From contig NZ_FOBH01000006.1 in NCBI RefSeq assembly GCF_900109785.1, positions 1-64,000 on the forward strand: a stretch of 64,000 nucleotides of DNA, in the 5' to 3' direction. Shown piece after piece: positions 48,565 to 62,481 of the stretch (position 1 is its first letter; every line of letters begins with the position of its first letter). Under the pieces are notes generated by a model that was not told where the DNA came from, searched no databases, and saw nothing but the letters and a program-made list of their open reading frames with translations. The position numbers and the translations under genes are program-made. Source of the DNA: Nitrosovibrio tenuis. GTDB taxonomy: Bacteria > Pseudomonadota > Gammaproteobacteria > Burkholderiales > Nitrosomonadaceae.

Positions 48565-49236
48565 ATGAAGAGCTTGAATAGCCATCACTCCGGAATCGGC
48601 ATGACTTCTCAGCGGACCCGCGCGCGCATGATCGAGCGGTTGCGCGCACAAGGTATCGCTGACGAAGTGGTACTGGCGGCAATGAGCGTAGTTCCTCGCC
48701 ATATTTTCGTCGAAGAAGTTCTGGCAACCCGCGCTTATGATGATGTTGCCCTACCTATAAACTTTGGACAGACTATTTCAAGCCCATTTATCGTAGCGCG
48801 CATGAGCGAGCTCGCACGCGCAGGCTCGAGCGTTGATAAAGTGCTTGAAATCGGATCAGGTTGCGGCTATCAGACAGCCGTATTGGCACAGCTTGCGCGC
48901 GAGGTCTATTCGATCGAACGGGTGGGCCCGTTGCTCACTCGCGCTCGTGCCCGCTTGCGTGAGTTGCGGCTCGGCAATATACGCCTGAAGCATGCTGATG
49001 GTTTGCTCGGGTTGCCAGAATGCGCGCCATTCGACGCAATTATCCTAACGGCCGCGACGGCACATATTCCTCCTCTGCTGCTTGAACAATTGGCGGTCGG
49101 CGGAAGGATGATTTTACCCAAGGGAAATCAAAAGCAGTCTCTGTGCGTTATCGAACGCAACTCGGACGGATATACGGAGATAATCCTCGATGAAGTGAAG
49201 TTTGTCCCCATGATGTCCGGTATCTGGAAACGTTAA
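48565..49236 (+). CDS. pcm: Protein-L-isoaspartate O-methyltransferase
   Basis: Pcm repairs damaged proteins by methylating isoaspartyl residues using S-adenosylmethionine. The 223-residue protein shows the PIMT fold: [35 protein letters not shown], the SAM-binding loop [18 protein letters not shown] and [18 protein letters not shown]. The N-terminal ~12 residues are not conserved, and the ATG at 48601 ([10 protein letters not shown]) is a possible start. Confidence 0.94.
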   Translation: MKSLNSHHSGIGMTSQRTRARMIERLRAQGIADEVVLAAMSVVPRHIFVEEVLATRAYDDVALPINFGQTISSPFIVARMSELARAGSSVDKVLEIGSGCGYQTAVLAQLAREVYSIERVGPLLTRARARLRELRLGNIRLKHADGLLGLPECAPFDAIILTAATAHIPPLLLEQLAVGGRMILPKGNQKQSLCVIERNSDGYTEIILDEVKFVPMMSGIWKR

Positions 49237-49244
49237 AGTGAGAG

Positions 49245-50339
49245 ATGGGAATGAGGCGTACAAGGATCAGGCAGGGGCACGCGAATAGTCGTGTATCGTC
49301 CGCCCGGGTTAAGATGGGATGCCGTCTTGGATCATTTACGGGAAAGAACTTTGCCCTTACATATGGGCCGTCCCTTCTTCGACCGTGCCTTCTTTTATCT
49401 CTGCTGATCACCGGTTGCGTATCGACCCAGCAACCCGTGCCAATCATTGATCGTACCACGGCAGAACCGCAAATTACGGTAGATACACCGGGTCCCACTT
49501 CCGAAATAACCGTCCAACGACCCAAGATCCATGTCGTGCAGAAAGGCGACACCCTCTATTCCATCGCGCTGAGTAACAGGGTTAGTCAAAAGGATTTGGC
49601 CGAATGGAACAATATTCACTATCCGGGTGCCATTCATGTTGGCCAACAGCTTTACTTGTCTCCACCCGCCGAACTGACGCAGCCTTCTCTTTTTTCACTC
49701 CCCCAACCCGCATCGCCATCCAAGGCTATCGCTACGCCCGGCACTCTTGCGCTATCGGAAGCAAAACCGCTGAGCAATACCGAAAAGCTGAAAAACCAGC
49801 CCAAAGCATTCAAACTGCCGTATTCCGAGCAGGCAGTAGCACAGTTAAAGGGCTTGGCCGATACCCCCGTGGCAGTTCTTCCGGCGGTGGCCAAGGCTGA
49901 CGCAATGATTGAAAAAAATGCCGAAATCAGTGTCAAGCCCTCTACGGCGGAAGCTGTCCGAAATGACGATGGGGTTGAATGGATCTGGCCGACAAAAGGC
50001 AAAGTGCTGGAAGGGTTTTCCGAAAGTACCAAGGGCATCGATATTTCGGGCAAGCCGGGGCAAGCAGTCACCGCCTCGGCAGCAGGCAAGGTGGTCTATA
50101 GCGGCGCAGGATTGCGCGGCTATGGTAAGCTCATAATTATTAAGCATAATAATACTTATCTGAGCGCTTACGCTCACAACAATAAAATCTTGGTAAAGGA
50201 AGGACAAGCAGTAGCCAAAGGGCAAAAAATCGCTGAGATGGGAAATACTGACACCGATCTGGTAAAACTTCACTTCGAAATTCGGAAGAACGGAAAGCCT
50301 GTGGATCCACTGAAACATTTACCCGAGGTATCTGGATGA
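49245..50339 (+). CDS. nlpD: NlpD-type lipoprotein, LysM and LytM domains
   Basis: NlpD activates cell-wall amidases at the division site from the outer membrane. A lipobox (LLITGC) sits at residues ~53-58 counted from 49245, so translation probably starts further in, for example at 49314 (MGCRLG). A LysM domain follows (~97-140, [20 protein letters not shown]) and a C-terminal LytM/M23 domain (~245-360, [20 protein letters not shown]). As in Escherichia NlpD the zinc ligands are not complete, so it is a regulator rather than a protease. Its stop overlaps the rpoS start (ATGA), and the rpoS promoter usually lies within it. Confidence 0.93.
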   Translation: MGMRRTRIRQGHANSRVSSARVKMGCRLGSFTGKNFALTYGPSLLRPCLLLSLLITGCVSTQQPVPIIDRTTAEPQITVDTPGPTSEITVQRPKIHVVQKGDTLYSIALSNRVSQKDLAEWNNIHYPGAIHVGQQLYLSPPAELTQPSLFSLPQPASPSKAIATPGTLALSEAKPLSNTEKLKNQPKAFKLPYSEQAVAQLKGLADTPVAVLPAVAKADAMIEKNAEISVKPSTAEAVRNDDGVEWIWPTKGKVLEGFSESTKGIDISGKPGQAVTASAAGKVVYSGAGLRGYGKLIIIKHNNTYLSAYAHNNKILVKEGQAVAKGQKIAEMGNTDTDLVKLHFEIRKNGKPVDPLKHLPEVSG

Positions 50340-51295
50340 GCCAACTAAATTATAGCTGCGACGAAGAGCCGTTCGATCAGACGGATCCAATGGATCCAGA
50401 TGACTTGCCCCCTGAAGTTGCCGAGGCAGCGCCGGCTGCTGGGGTGGAGCCTCAAAGCGATTATTTGCTGACCGATGTTACGCAAATCTATTTCAATGAG
50501 ATCGGGCAAAACTGCCTGTTGACCGCGAAGGAAGAAGGGGAGCTGACTCGCCAGGTCAAGCAGGACAATTTTTCTGCGCGCCAGAAAATGATTGAGTGTA
50601 ACCTGCGGCTGGTGGTAAATATCGCCAAGCACTATACCAATCATGGCGTAGCTTTGCTGGATCTGATCGAAGAAGGAAACATGGGAATGATGCACGCGCT
50701 GGACAAATTCGATCCGGAACGCGGGTTTCGTTTCTCCACCTATGCCACATGGTGGATACGCCAGAATATCGAGCGTTGCATCATGAACCAATCGCGGACT
50801 ATTCGTCTGCCGGTACACGTCATTAAGGATTTAAACATTATTCTGCAGGCGGCCCGTCACCTCGAAGCGCATACCGGAAAGGAGCCCAAGGCCAATGATG
50901 TGGCGCATCTGCTCGGGCGCCCGGTAAAGGAAGTACAGCGAATGCTGTCCTTGAACATGAGCATGATGTCATTGGATGCGCCGCTCGAGGTTGACCCGTT
51001 GCTATCCATGGGTGACATCATGCCCGACGACAACACGCCTGGCCCCGATCTCATGCTGGAACAATCCGAGATCAAAGACCGGGTGCAAGAGTGGTTATAC
51101 CGTCTAAATGAAAAACAACGTTATATAATCGAAAAGCGCTACGGCCTCAACGGTTATGAAATTCAAACACTGGAACAACTGGCCTCCACACTTGATCTTA
51201 CCCGTGAACGAGTTCGCCAGATTCAGCTCGAAGCACTGCAGACGTTGCGTATCATATTGCGATGCGATGGAGTATCGCGGGAAGGGGTATTCTAG
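50336..51295 (+). CDS. rpoS: RNA polymerase sigma factor RpoS
   Basis: RpoS directs the general stress and stationary-phase response. The 319-residue protein has sigma regions 1.2 ([21 protein letters not shown]), 2 ([45 protein letters not shown]-type core, with [20 protein letters not shown]), 3 and 4 ([19 protein letters not shown]). The 4-bp ATGA overlap with nlpD implies coupling. The acidic N-terminus ([20 protein letters not shown]) is longer than in sigma-70-like paralogues. Confidence 0.95.
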   Translation: MSQLNYSCDEEPFDQTDPMDPDDLPPEVAEAAPAAGVEPQSDYLLTDVTQIYFNEIGQNCLLTAKEEGELTRQVKQDNFSARQKMIECNLRLVVNIAKHYTNHGVALLDLIEEGNMGMMHALDKFDPERGFRFSTYATWWIRQNIERCIMNQSRTIRLPVHVIKDLNIILQAARHLEAHTGKEPKANDVAHLLGRPVKEVQRMLSLNMSMMSLDAPLEVDPLLSMGDIMPDDNTPGPDLMLEQSEIKDRVQEWLYRLNEKQRYIIEKRYGLNGYEIQTLEQLASTLDLTRERVRQIQLEALQTLRIILRCDGVSREGVF

Positions 51296-51377
51296 CGAGC
51301 CTCTGGACAAGTCCTCATGAGCCTCGCAAGCATGTTACAGTAACTCGGGAATATCACAAGGCGCGATGCAGAGTCGT

Positions 51378-51668
51378 AGCTGTTGGTCTGCGATGTCAGG
51401 AAGTCCAACGCGGTGGCGCCCCGGCGCTGCCCAAGGAGCCCGGACCCCGCGAAGCGGATCGGGCAAGGTCGAGTGCCGCGACCGCGTTTGTGGGCACCCG
51501 CTGCGGGGGCATCCCCAAGCATCGGCGATGACTCCTGCAAAGCGGGATCGCACAGCGAAGGGATGCCACGACCGTGTTCACTGAACTTCATCAATTTCGA
51601 AACTGCTCACTTCCAGATCGCACTTTCCTCCAGAAGGCACTGCTCCGCCCTAAAGCGGCCCACCATCC
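51378..51668 (-). repeat. Dispersed ~290-bp repeat, copy 2, downstream of rpoS
   Basis: This is the inverted partner of 48158-48445. Read on the minus strand it shares GAAATTGATGAAGTTCAGTG, GATGCTTGGGG, AACGCGGTC-CGGCAC and GCCCGATCC-GCTTCGCGG in the same order. Together the copies bracket pcm-nlpD-rpoS. A minus-strand frame from 51594 starts MMKFSEHGRGIP, parallel to copy 1. Confidence 0.8.
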
Positions 51669-51921
51669 GGTCGCACCAATCGCTGCGTCACCTTTCGCTC
51701 ATCCTACCCAGCCACAATCGCGTCCCGCGAGGACTTGTTCAGCGGGTCCCGACGTTTCCTACCCACTTTGCCGCAGGGCGGGCGGAGCTTGAGTTCAGAA
51801 CTATGCAAGAAGGCGCCGGAGCAACTGGATCCGCCTGCTCCTCGTTAGCTTGACCGTCGTTGACCCTGAACTACCCCAAGCGATCAAGTGCCCGATTTAG
51901 GTTAAACTCTTTACTCGGTCA

Positions 51922-51951
51922 AACTTATCACATAAACTAATGTGATAAGTT
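51922..51951. promoter_or_regulatory. Perfect palindrome upstream of the truncated haemoglobin gene
   Basis: AACTTATCACAT and ATGTGATAAGTT are perfect 12-bp inverted arms around AAACTA. A further TTATCA follows at 51950-51955, so TGATAAGTTATCA forms an overlapping 13-bp palindrome. It lies ~100 bp upstream of the globin start in an AT-rich stretch and looks like an operator for a dimeric repressor or activator. There is no U tract to suggest a terminator. The regulator is unknown. Confidence 0.6.
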
Positions 51952-52053
51952 ATCAATACCGTCATGCGGAATCAGCGCTGTAACCCACGAAGATTCCAAA
52001 TGACGGCTCCCCGCGTTTGCGATAATCTATTATTTTCTAACTTACTTATAGCC

Positions 52054-52479
52054 ATGTCACAACTAGAGTTTATAGCCCCCGACCCCAACCTGTGTACCGA
52101 AGAGGAGATTTCGCAACTGGTCCATACATTTTATGCGCGGGCCAGGCGTGATCCATCTCTGGGTCCGATATTCGAAGCGCATGTCGTGGACTGGGATGCG
52201 CATTTTGTGCAAATGATCAATTTCTGGTCGATGAAACTGCGTGGCACCAGCCATTTTCGGGGTGCCCCCATGCCCAAGCATGTAGCTCTGCCGGGGCTCA
52301 ACGCCCAATTGTTCGAAAGATGGCTGCAGCTCTTCCGTCAAACCACAAGCGAAATGGGTAATCCGATTTTGCAATTCAACGCTGATATGCTGGCCTATCA
52401 TATCGGGACCAGGTTGTGGCAAAGGTATCAGATGGAGCGCTATCCCGACAGAGAAATGGTCGAGCTCTCCCAAATGTAG
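52054..52479 (+). CDS. Group III truncated haemoglobin
   Basis: The 141-residue protein has the truncated 2-over-2 globin fold of group III: EEEISQLVHTFYARARRDPSLGPIF (helices A-B), WDAHFVQMINFWSMKL (helix E), and the proximal histidine in PKHVALPGLNAQLFERWLQLF (helix F). Such globins bind O2 or NO and are often tied to nitric oxide handling, which would suit an ammonia oxidiser, though the role is inferred. The ATG at 52054 gives the normal N-terminus; the frame is open to 51964. Confidence 0.88.
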   Translation: MSQLEFIAPDPNLCTEEEISQLVHTFYARARRDPSLGPIFEAHVVDWDAHFVQMINFWSMKLRGTSHFRGAPMPKHVALPGLNAQLFERWLQLFRQTTSEMGNPILQFNADMLAYHIGTRLWQRYQMERYPDREMVELSQM

Positions 52480-52508
52480 TTGTGGGTGCGACTCGCTCGT
52501 TGCCGATT

Positions 52509-52961
52509 TTAAACGCGCTCCTGTCCGGTTTTTCCAGCGTCGAGCGAGGCGGCCGAAGCAGGATCTGCGAGCAGCACTGTAGCTAATCTTAGTCGCGTTA
52601 TGCTATGTAGACTCAGGCTTGCTCGGACGGGACGCGTATGGGCGCTATCGCGCATGATGGCCCAGCATTTTTCCGCTGGTTTATTGCACCCGGCGGACGA
52701 ACGGGGCGGCTCGGCCACTACATTTTTCCGCTGATAATTCGCCATCATGAATGGGCGCCATTCTCCGTCATTGCCCAGCATATGCGATATCAATACCCGG
52801 TGGTCTTGACGCTTCACCTCAATCACGTCCCTGTACTTCACCAGATTCCCCTCCTCCGCGCAATTCGGACCCTCGGAATCGAGCGTCAGCATCTTTCCTT
52901 CCGGGCTCAACGGCCCGGCATACACCCATAGGTCGCGCGAGCTGGGTGGATCCGCCTCCAT
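52509..52961 (-). pseudogene. DUF1579-domain fragment
   Basis: Residues 10-79 of this frame (LWVYAGPLSPEGKMLTLDSE, KYRDVIEVKRQDHRVLISHM, WRPFMMANYQRK) match the C-terminal part of DUF1579 proteins. The N-terminal ~80 residues of that family are missing; only MEADPPSSRD precedes. After YQRK (base ~52725), where the family normally ends, the frame runs on into unrelated sequence. It looks like a 5'-truncated and 3'-altered remnant. The family has no firm function. Confidence 0.6.
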
Positions 52962-53031
52962 CCCGGATTAATATGACGTCTGGCCGTGTGGGTTCAGCAG
53001 CTGCAAAAGCGCAGCTCGCTGGAAAGAACCG

Positions 53032-54318
53032 TTACAATTCCTCGTCCAGGCCCAAGCTCTTCAGCTTGAGCCCCTTGATCTCTTGGAGCGACTTGCCCGC
53101 GATTCCTTGCAAGTCGCCGTACATGCCTACTGTTGCGCTCATTACGCGCATGATCTGCTCTTCGCGCTTGGCCCATTGCTTCATGATTACCTTGCGTTCC
53201 TTATCCAGGTCCTCCTGCATGGTGGAAAATGCTTCCACTATCGCCTCAACACGCTGACGGAAGCGCGGACCGGTGAGATACTGATAAATCAGTTCCGTTT
53301 TGGTTTGCAAGCCTTCGGAAGACTGGCGCACAAGCGCAAGCTCCAGCAGTGAGTGTCGCAGGACAAGCGCCACGGGGAGCGCGGCGCGCGGGTGCGCAAC
53401 CCAGATGCCGTCGATCATTTCAAAAGTTTCCACACCTTTTGGCAACGTCTGGCTCACGATGACCGCGATTTCGGCTTTGGCGGCGCGTTGGTCTTCGCGC
53501 AATTTTGCAAGCCAGAGATCGCTCCAGTTTCTGGTACGTTTTGTCTCCCACAAAATCGTCCCCCCGGGTTGCCCGGCCGCACCCACGACACGGTGAAGAA
53601 CATCCCCTCCATAATCGCCCTTGGGTACCGGCTCGATTGCATCGAAGGGAAACTTTATGCGTAACAGATTCTCAAGCGCGAGTTCCTGCACTTCGCCCTG
53701 CAATTGTTGCGAACCTTGCTCGGCTCTTCTCTTCAGTTCCTCGATTTTTTGCTGCATGGATGCGATGGTCTGATCTTTTTCCATTACCTTGAGTCTGAGA
53801 CCTTCTTCCGCCTCCTGCCTGGCCAGCGCGCGCACCGCGTTGAGTCCATGCTGCACACGTGTTTCGATCGTAAGTTCGAGTTCGCGTTTGGCATCGTCGA
53901 GTTCGCGTTGTTTTCTGGCAAGTTCCGCTTGCACTTTTTGGGCCGCAGCCAGTTTCTCATCGCGTACCTTAAGAACTTCGTGAAGCTCCGCAATTTCCCG
54001 CGCTCTGCTATCCAGTTCGGCAGCATTGGCGAGTTTTGCCTTTCTGGATTCTTCGGCAATAACGCGATTACGCTCTGTACTCAACTGCGCGGCGACCTGG
54101 CTGGCTATCTGATCATCCAGCGTGCGTCTGGCTTCCGCAATTTGCTTTTCTTTTTCGCGAATACCTTGTTCGCGCCCTGCGATTTCCCCATCCTTTTGCA
54201 AAAGTCTCTGCTCGTATTGCTGGCGCGTGGCATTTATAAGCGGTGCCGCAAGCGATTCGGTAAGCCGGATTTCGGCTTGGCACTTAGGGCACTTAATGGT
54301 AGGTTCTGTCATATTCAT
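53032..54318 (-). CDS. DUF2130 coiled-coil protein, possible nuclease-like core
   Basis: The 428-residue protein belongs to the DUF2130 family. It starts with a short zinc-knuckle-like segment (IKCPKCQAEIRL), continues with a long coiled coil (~30-215, rich in Glu, Lys, Arg and Gln) and ends with the conserved domain (~220-420: LRIKFPFDAIEPVPKGDYGG, TILWETKRTRNWSDLWLAKL). The order GGD, then a strand with ETK, resembles the PD-(D/E)XK nuclease core, but this is an inference. No function is established. It is not near other defence genes. Confidence 0.82.
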   Translation of the reverse strand: MNMTEPTIKCPKCQAEIRLTESLAAPLINATRQQYEQRLLQKDGEIAGREQGIREKEKQIAEARRTLDDQIASQVAAQLSTERNRVIAEESRKAKLANAAELDSRAREIAELHEVLKVRDEKLAAAQKVQAELARKQRELDDAKRELELTIETRVQHGLNAVRALARQEAEEGLRLKVMEKDQTIASMQQKIEELKRRAEQGSQQLQGEVQELALENLLRIKFPFDAIEPVPKGDYGGDVLHRVVGAAGQPGGTILWETKRTRNWSDLWLAKLREDQRAAKAEIAVIVSQTLPKGVETFEMIDGIWVAHPRAALPVALVLRHSLLELALVRQSSEGLQTKTELIYQYLTGPRFRQRVEAIVEAFSTMQEDLDKERKVIMKQWAKREEQIMRVMSATVGMYGDLQGIAGKSLQEIKGLKLKSLGLDEEL

Positions 54319-54776
54319 TTCCCCTAAAGCGTTAGTAGCTGAATCCAGCCTTGCTGGATGCCGATTGTTGTTCGCGATTATAAGCCAGGCATTTGTTGCC
54401 TCGCTGCGCGATCGCCTGATTTACGTAGCCGCCAATACGGGGAAGAACATATTTGAGATATACTTGGTTTTAGAAACTGACAGGTAAATTATCCGGAACG
54501 AGCCCGGGGATCACCTGGCTTTGAAAATCTCTCGACGAATCCGCTGTTTCTGCCGAGCTGATTCAGCGTATCCTTGGTCACTTCATTACAAACCAGTTTT
54601 CAATTCTACTTATTTATTATCATCGCCTGTGTCCTTCATGAGTTGGAGCGGCAGGTTTTTGGCAGAGATATAAGCTATCTCTTACGCCTTGTCGGTTGCT
54701 TTTATATGCCTTACTCTGCATAAATCAGAGAGTAAGAACGGATCAGATTTTATGTCACCACATAGGAGCGAAAAAG
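54319..54776. other. Intergenic region upstream of sodB
   Basis: This divergent region must hold promoters for the DUF2130 gene and sodB. Only a small hairpin (ATCCAGCCTTGCTGGAT, 54341-54357) stands out. No gene or clear operator was seen. Confidence 0.4.
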
Positions 54777-55391
54777 ATGAGCAATCAAACTGGAAATGCG
54801 CCACATACCCTCCCACCTCTGCCCTATTCGGATAACGCGCTGGAGCCTGTCATATCGGCAAATACACTCGGTTTCCATTACGGGAAACATCACAAGACTT
54901 ATGTCGACAACCTCAACAAGCTGATAGCCGGGACCGAGCTTGCGGATGTGTCCCTGGAGGGGGTCATCGCCGCAACGGCTGGCCAGGCCGACAAGGTAGC
55001 GATTTTCAACAATGCGGCACAAGTCTGGAATCACACATTCTACTGGAACAGTCTGTCGCCAAAAGGAGGCGGTGAGCCCCCCGCATCTTTGAGGCAAAAG
55101 ATCGAAACCTCGTTTGGTGGTGTGGATGCGTGTAAAAAAGAGCTGGCGAACGCCGCGACCACACAGTTCGGCAGTGGCTGGGCATGGCTGGTAAAGGATG
55201 GGGACAGTCTCAAAGTGATAAAGACGAGCAATGCGGATCTGCCAATCATTAAAGGGCTGAAGCCGCTGTTAACGATCGACGTATGGGAACATGCATACTA
55301 CCTCGATTATCAGAACCGTCGTGCCGATTACGTCAGCGCCGTCCTTGATAAGCTGATCAATTGGGGATTTGCCGCGGACAATGATGTTTAA
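54777..55391 (+). CDS. sodB: Superoxide dismutase, Fe/Mn type
   Basis: The 204-residue cytoplasmic enzyme dismutates superoxide. Metal ligands are His in [14 protein letters not shown], His in [11 protein letters not shown], and Asp and His in [20 protein letters not shown]. The GGG/AAT-type residues near [10 protein letters not shown] fit the iron form, but metal choice is not certain by eye. The ATG at 54777 has AGGAG eight bases upstream. tyrS follows after 12 bases. Confidence 0.93.
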   Translation: MSNQTGNAPHTLPPLPYSDNALEPVISANTLGFHYGKHHKTYVDNLNKLIAGTELADVSLEGVIAATAGQADKVAIFNNAAQVWNHTFYWNSLSPKGGGEPPASLRQKIETSFGGVDACKKELANAATTQFGSGWAWLVKDGDSLKVIKTSNADLPIIKGLKPLLTIDVWEHAYYLDYQNRRADYVSAVLDKLINWGFAADNDV

Positions 55392-55403
55392 AACACACTG
55401 GTT

Positions 55404-56624
55404 GTGACGGTGGCGAGACAGATTCCAGAAGAGCTGGAAATTATCCGACGCGGTTGTAGCGAGCTTCTGCTAGAAGAGGAGTTGAAGCAGAAGCTTGCTT
55501 CCAATCGGCCTCTCAGAATCAAGGCGGGATTCGATCCCACAGCGCCGGATCTGCATCTGGGGCATACTGTCCTGCTCAATAAGATGCGCCATTTTCAGGA
55601 TTTAGGGCACCATGCCCTCTTCCTGATTGGCGATTTCACGGGAATGATCGGCGATCCCAGTGGCAAGAATACCACTCGCCCTGCTCTCACGCGCGAACAG
55701 GTGATCGAGAACGCACGATCCTATCAGAACCAGGTTTTCCGAATACTCAAACCTGAACAGACCGAGGTCGTATTCAACTCCGCCTGGATGGATCAATTCA
55801 GCGCCGCCGACCTGATAAAACTGGCGGCGACTCATACCGTCGCGCGCATGCTGGAGCGTGACGATTTCGGAAAACGCTATCGAAGCAACAAGGCGATCGC
55901 CATTCACGAATTCATTTATCCTCTGATCCAGGGCTATGATTCGGTTGCGCTCAGGGCAGATGTCGAACTGGGTGGCACCGATCAGAAATTCAATTTGCTG
56001 ATGGGCCGTGAATTGCAGAAGCATTTTGGGCAATCGCCTCAGTGTATTCTGACCATGCCGCTTCTTGAGGGGCTGGATGGCGTCAGCAAAATGTCCAAAT
56101 CCACGGGCAACTATGTTGGAATTACCGAGAGTCCCGCCGAAATTTTCGGTAAGCTGATGTCGATTTCCGATGAACTGATGTGGCGATACATCGATTTATT
56201 ATCTTTTGAGCCTACCAGTGTCATCCGCCAGTGGCAGCACGAGGTGAAGCATGGCTGTAATCCGCGGGATATCAAAGTCATGTTTGCCCAAGAAATCGTT
56301 GCGCGTTTCCACAGCAATCAGGATGCCGAAAAAGCGCTTGCTGATTTCGAGGCCCGTTTCAGGCGCGGTGGAACTCCGGACGATATACTGGAAAAATTAT
56401 TGCATACCGGAAAAGAAGGTTTATCCATTTCCCAGTTGCTCAAGCAGGCTGGATTGACCGCCAGTACGACAGAAGCACTGCGCATGATTGAGCAAGGTGG
56501 TGTAAAATTAAATGGCGAAAGGGTCAGCGATAAAACTATCACACTGGGTCGTGGTCAAACCGCTGTGGTGCAAGTAGGCAAGCGAAAATTCGCCAGGGTG
56601 ACAATCTCCCCTGACGGAGAATAA
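55404..56624 (+). CDS. tyrS: Tyrosine-tRNA ligase
   Basis: TyrS charges tRNA-Tyr. The 406-residue protein is a class I synthetase of the TyrRS-Z/long type with an HIGH-like motif ([13 protein letters not shown]), [30 protein letters not shown] and the KMSKS motif, followed by a C-terminal S4 RNA-binding domain (~340-406, [14 protein letters not shown]). It starts with GTG at 55404 (or GTG at 55410). It directly precedes the rRNA operon promoter. Confidence 0.95.
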   Translation: MTVARQIPEELEIIRRGCSELLLEEELKQKLASNRPLRIKAGFDPTAPDLHLGHTVLLNKMRHFQDLGHHALFLIGDFTGMIGDPSGKNTTRPALTREQVIENARSYQNQVFRILKPEQTEVVFNSAWMDQFSAADLIKLAATHTVARMLERDDFGKRYRSNKAIAIHEFIYPLIQGYDSVALRADVELGGTDQKFNLLMGRELQKHFGQSPQCILTMPLLEGLDGVSKMSKSTGNYVGITESPAEIFGKLMSISDELMWRYIDLLSFEPTSVIRQWQHEVKHGCNPRDIKVMFAQEIVARFHSNQDAEKALADFEARFRRGGTPDDILEKLLHTGKEGLSISQLLKQAGLTASTTEALRMIEQGGVKLNGERVSDKTITLGRGQTAVVQVGKRKFARVTISPDGE

Positions 56625-56643
56625 AAACAAAAGACAAAAGTCC

Positions 56644-56671
56644 TTGACCGTCTCTCTGGTATCTGTATAAT
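56644..56671 (+). promoter_or_regulatory. rRNA operon promoter
   Basis: TTGACC (56644-56649) and TATAAT (56666-56671) are separated by 16 bp, a strong sigma-70-type promoter ~255 bp upstream of the 16S start. It lies just after the tyrS stop. No UP element was measured, but the preceding bases are A-rich (AAAACAAAAGACAAAAG). Confidence 0.8.
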
Positions 56672-56720
56672 GCCGCCTTTCGTTGCTTGGCTTGTAGGGT
56701 GTTAAATTTCAAGCCGGCAC

Positions 56721-56732
56721 TGCTCTTTAACA
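56721..56732 (+). promoter_or_regulatory. boxA antitermination element, rrn leader
   Basis: TGCTCTTTAACA is an exact match to the boxA consensus that recruits the Nus antitermination complex. The following bases (56738-56761, CAGCCGATAGGTGTGGGCAT...) pair with 58478-58502 after the 16S gene, forming the 16S processing stem. Confidence 0.85.
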
Positions 56733-56927
56733 ATTTACAGCCGATAGGTGTGGGCATTTGACTGGGACACTATGGCTATTCTCTTCTTAAAAGGGGATGG
56801 CCGAGTATCAAAAGTTGAAGTGCTCGCACGAAGTAAGAAGATTCCAATTGCCCCGGGAACTCAATTTGAGGACTCAGGGTAAATTCGGAATCGGGTAATA
56901 CGTCAAGCGAGAGTTTTACCAGTATTA

Positions 56928-58463
<1,536 letters not shown>

Positions 58464-58591
58464 AGAGAAATTCCTGGTTCAAGTGTCCACAACCTATCGG
58501 TTGTTTTGAAAAGCAAGACTGGGGGCCGGGGAGTGGAAGGCTGGAGAAACTAAGCCCAGCCCTTTGGTCCTTGACTCTTGGGCTCTGTTCA

Positions 58592-58668
<77 letters not shown>

Positions 58669-58673
58669 GCTAA

Positions 58674-58749
58674 GGGGGTGTAGCTCAGATGGGAGAGCAC
58701 CTGCTTTGCAAGCAGGGGGTCATCGGTTCGATCCCGTTCACCTCCACCA
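58674..58749 (+). tRNA. tRNA-Ala (anticodon TGC)
   Basis: The 76-base tRNA lies 5 bases after tRNA-Ile. It has acceptor GGGGGTG/CACCTCC, anticodon loop TTTGCAA (TGC), the Ala-type G-U pair in the acceptor stem and an encoded ACCA. The Ile-Ala pair is standard for proteobacterial rrn spacers. Confidence 0.97.
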
Positions 58750-59136
58750 ATTCAGAAATCCGGAAAATAATAATTTAGAAACCAGAAGTAAACGGAAGCG
58801 TTTACTTCTGGTTTTTAACCAGCGGCTGTATTTAGGGATAGAAGTGAAGTTTTAGGGAATCAGGCGTTTTGCATCAAGCCTGTTCCACACTAACTGTCTC
58901 GATGCTCTTTAACAATTTGGAAGAAGTAAAGTATTTCGCGTCGTGGATGCATGGCTGTTTGATTGAGCCATAATTTCCCGATGCGGAGTAATGGGTTAGA
59001 TTGTATCGACGCGTCGCATTTTTAGTCGGATGCGACACGGGCAAACACCTGTAGCCGATTGGTTCGGAAAATAAGATTCGGATTAAGCCATATGTGGCTG
59101 ACATCCCATTTTGGACTCCAGAGCCCTTAAGGTTAT
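58750..59136. other. 16S-23S spacer, 3' part, with second boxA
   Basis: The spacer contains a second boxA (TGCTCTTTAACA, 58903-58914), an AACCAGAAGTAAACG...CGTTTACTTCTGGTT hairpin (58779-58817; 15-bp near-perfect stem) and the 5' strand of the 23S processing stem (CTTAAGGTTATAGGATCAAG, 59127-59146), which pairs perfectly with 62020-62039. Confidence 0.8.
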
Positions 59137-62030
<2,894 letters not shown>

Positions 62031-62190
62031 AACCTTAAGCAAAACAGGTAGTAATATAGGTATTGCCAGATACAACTGATCCATTACTCATATAATTCTT
62101 GATTATTTATTACTTACTTCTTCCAAGCCGGACGTGCGATAGGTCGTGACTTATTGTCACGATCTGTATTGCTCGTTACGGTAAAAGCTA

Positions 62191-62307
62191 CGCTTGGCGG
62201 CCATAGCGCTTTGGACCCACCCCTTCCCATCCCGAACAGGGTCGTGAAACGGAGTCGCGCCGATGATAGTGTGCATTCGCATGCGAAAGTAGGTCACTGC
62301 CAGGCAC
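62191..62307 (+). rRNA. rrf: 5S ribosomal RNA
   Basis: CGCTTGGCGGCCATAGCGC pairs with the 3' end ACTGCCAGGCAC. Internal landmarks CCCATCCCGAACAGGG and CGCCGATGATAGTGTG are present. Length ~117. It is the last gene of the operon. Confidence 0.95.
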
Positions 62308-62315
62308 CTTACAAT

Positions 62316-62352
62316 AAAAAAAGCCCCGACTCTCACGAGCGGGGCTTTTTTG
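62316..62352 (+). terminator. rRNA operon terminator
   Basis: AAGCCCCG, an 11-base loop and CGGGGCTT followed by TTTT form a classic intrinsic terminator directly after 5S. The preceding A-run makes it work in both directions. Confidence 0.95.
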
Positions 62353-62481
62353 TTGCTGCGCCCGGCAAGCATTCTGGGTATGGTACAGATGATGCATTTG
62401 CTTCCTCTCCACCAACCTGGGTGACCGAAGCGATGCCGCGGGCCTTGTCGGGATTCGGAACCATGTGGTGAGTAAATCAAC

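Larger units (their letters stand above)
51296..52053. other. 758-bp gap: inverted repeat copy, element-end-like motif and palindrome
   Basis: The gap holds repeat copy 2 (51378-51668, minus), a sequence like one end of the other repeat family (GTGCCCGATTTAGGTTAAAC at 51888-51907) and the palindrome at 51922-51951. No convincing gene was found among the open frames here. Confidence 0.6.
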
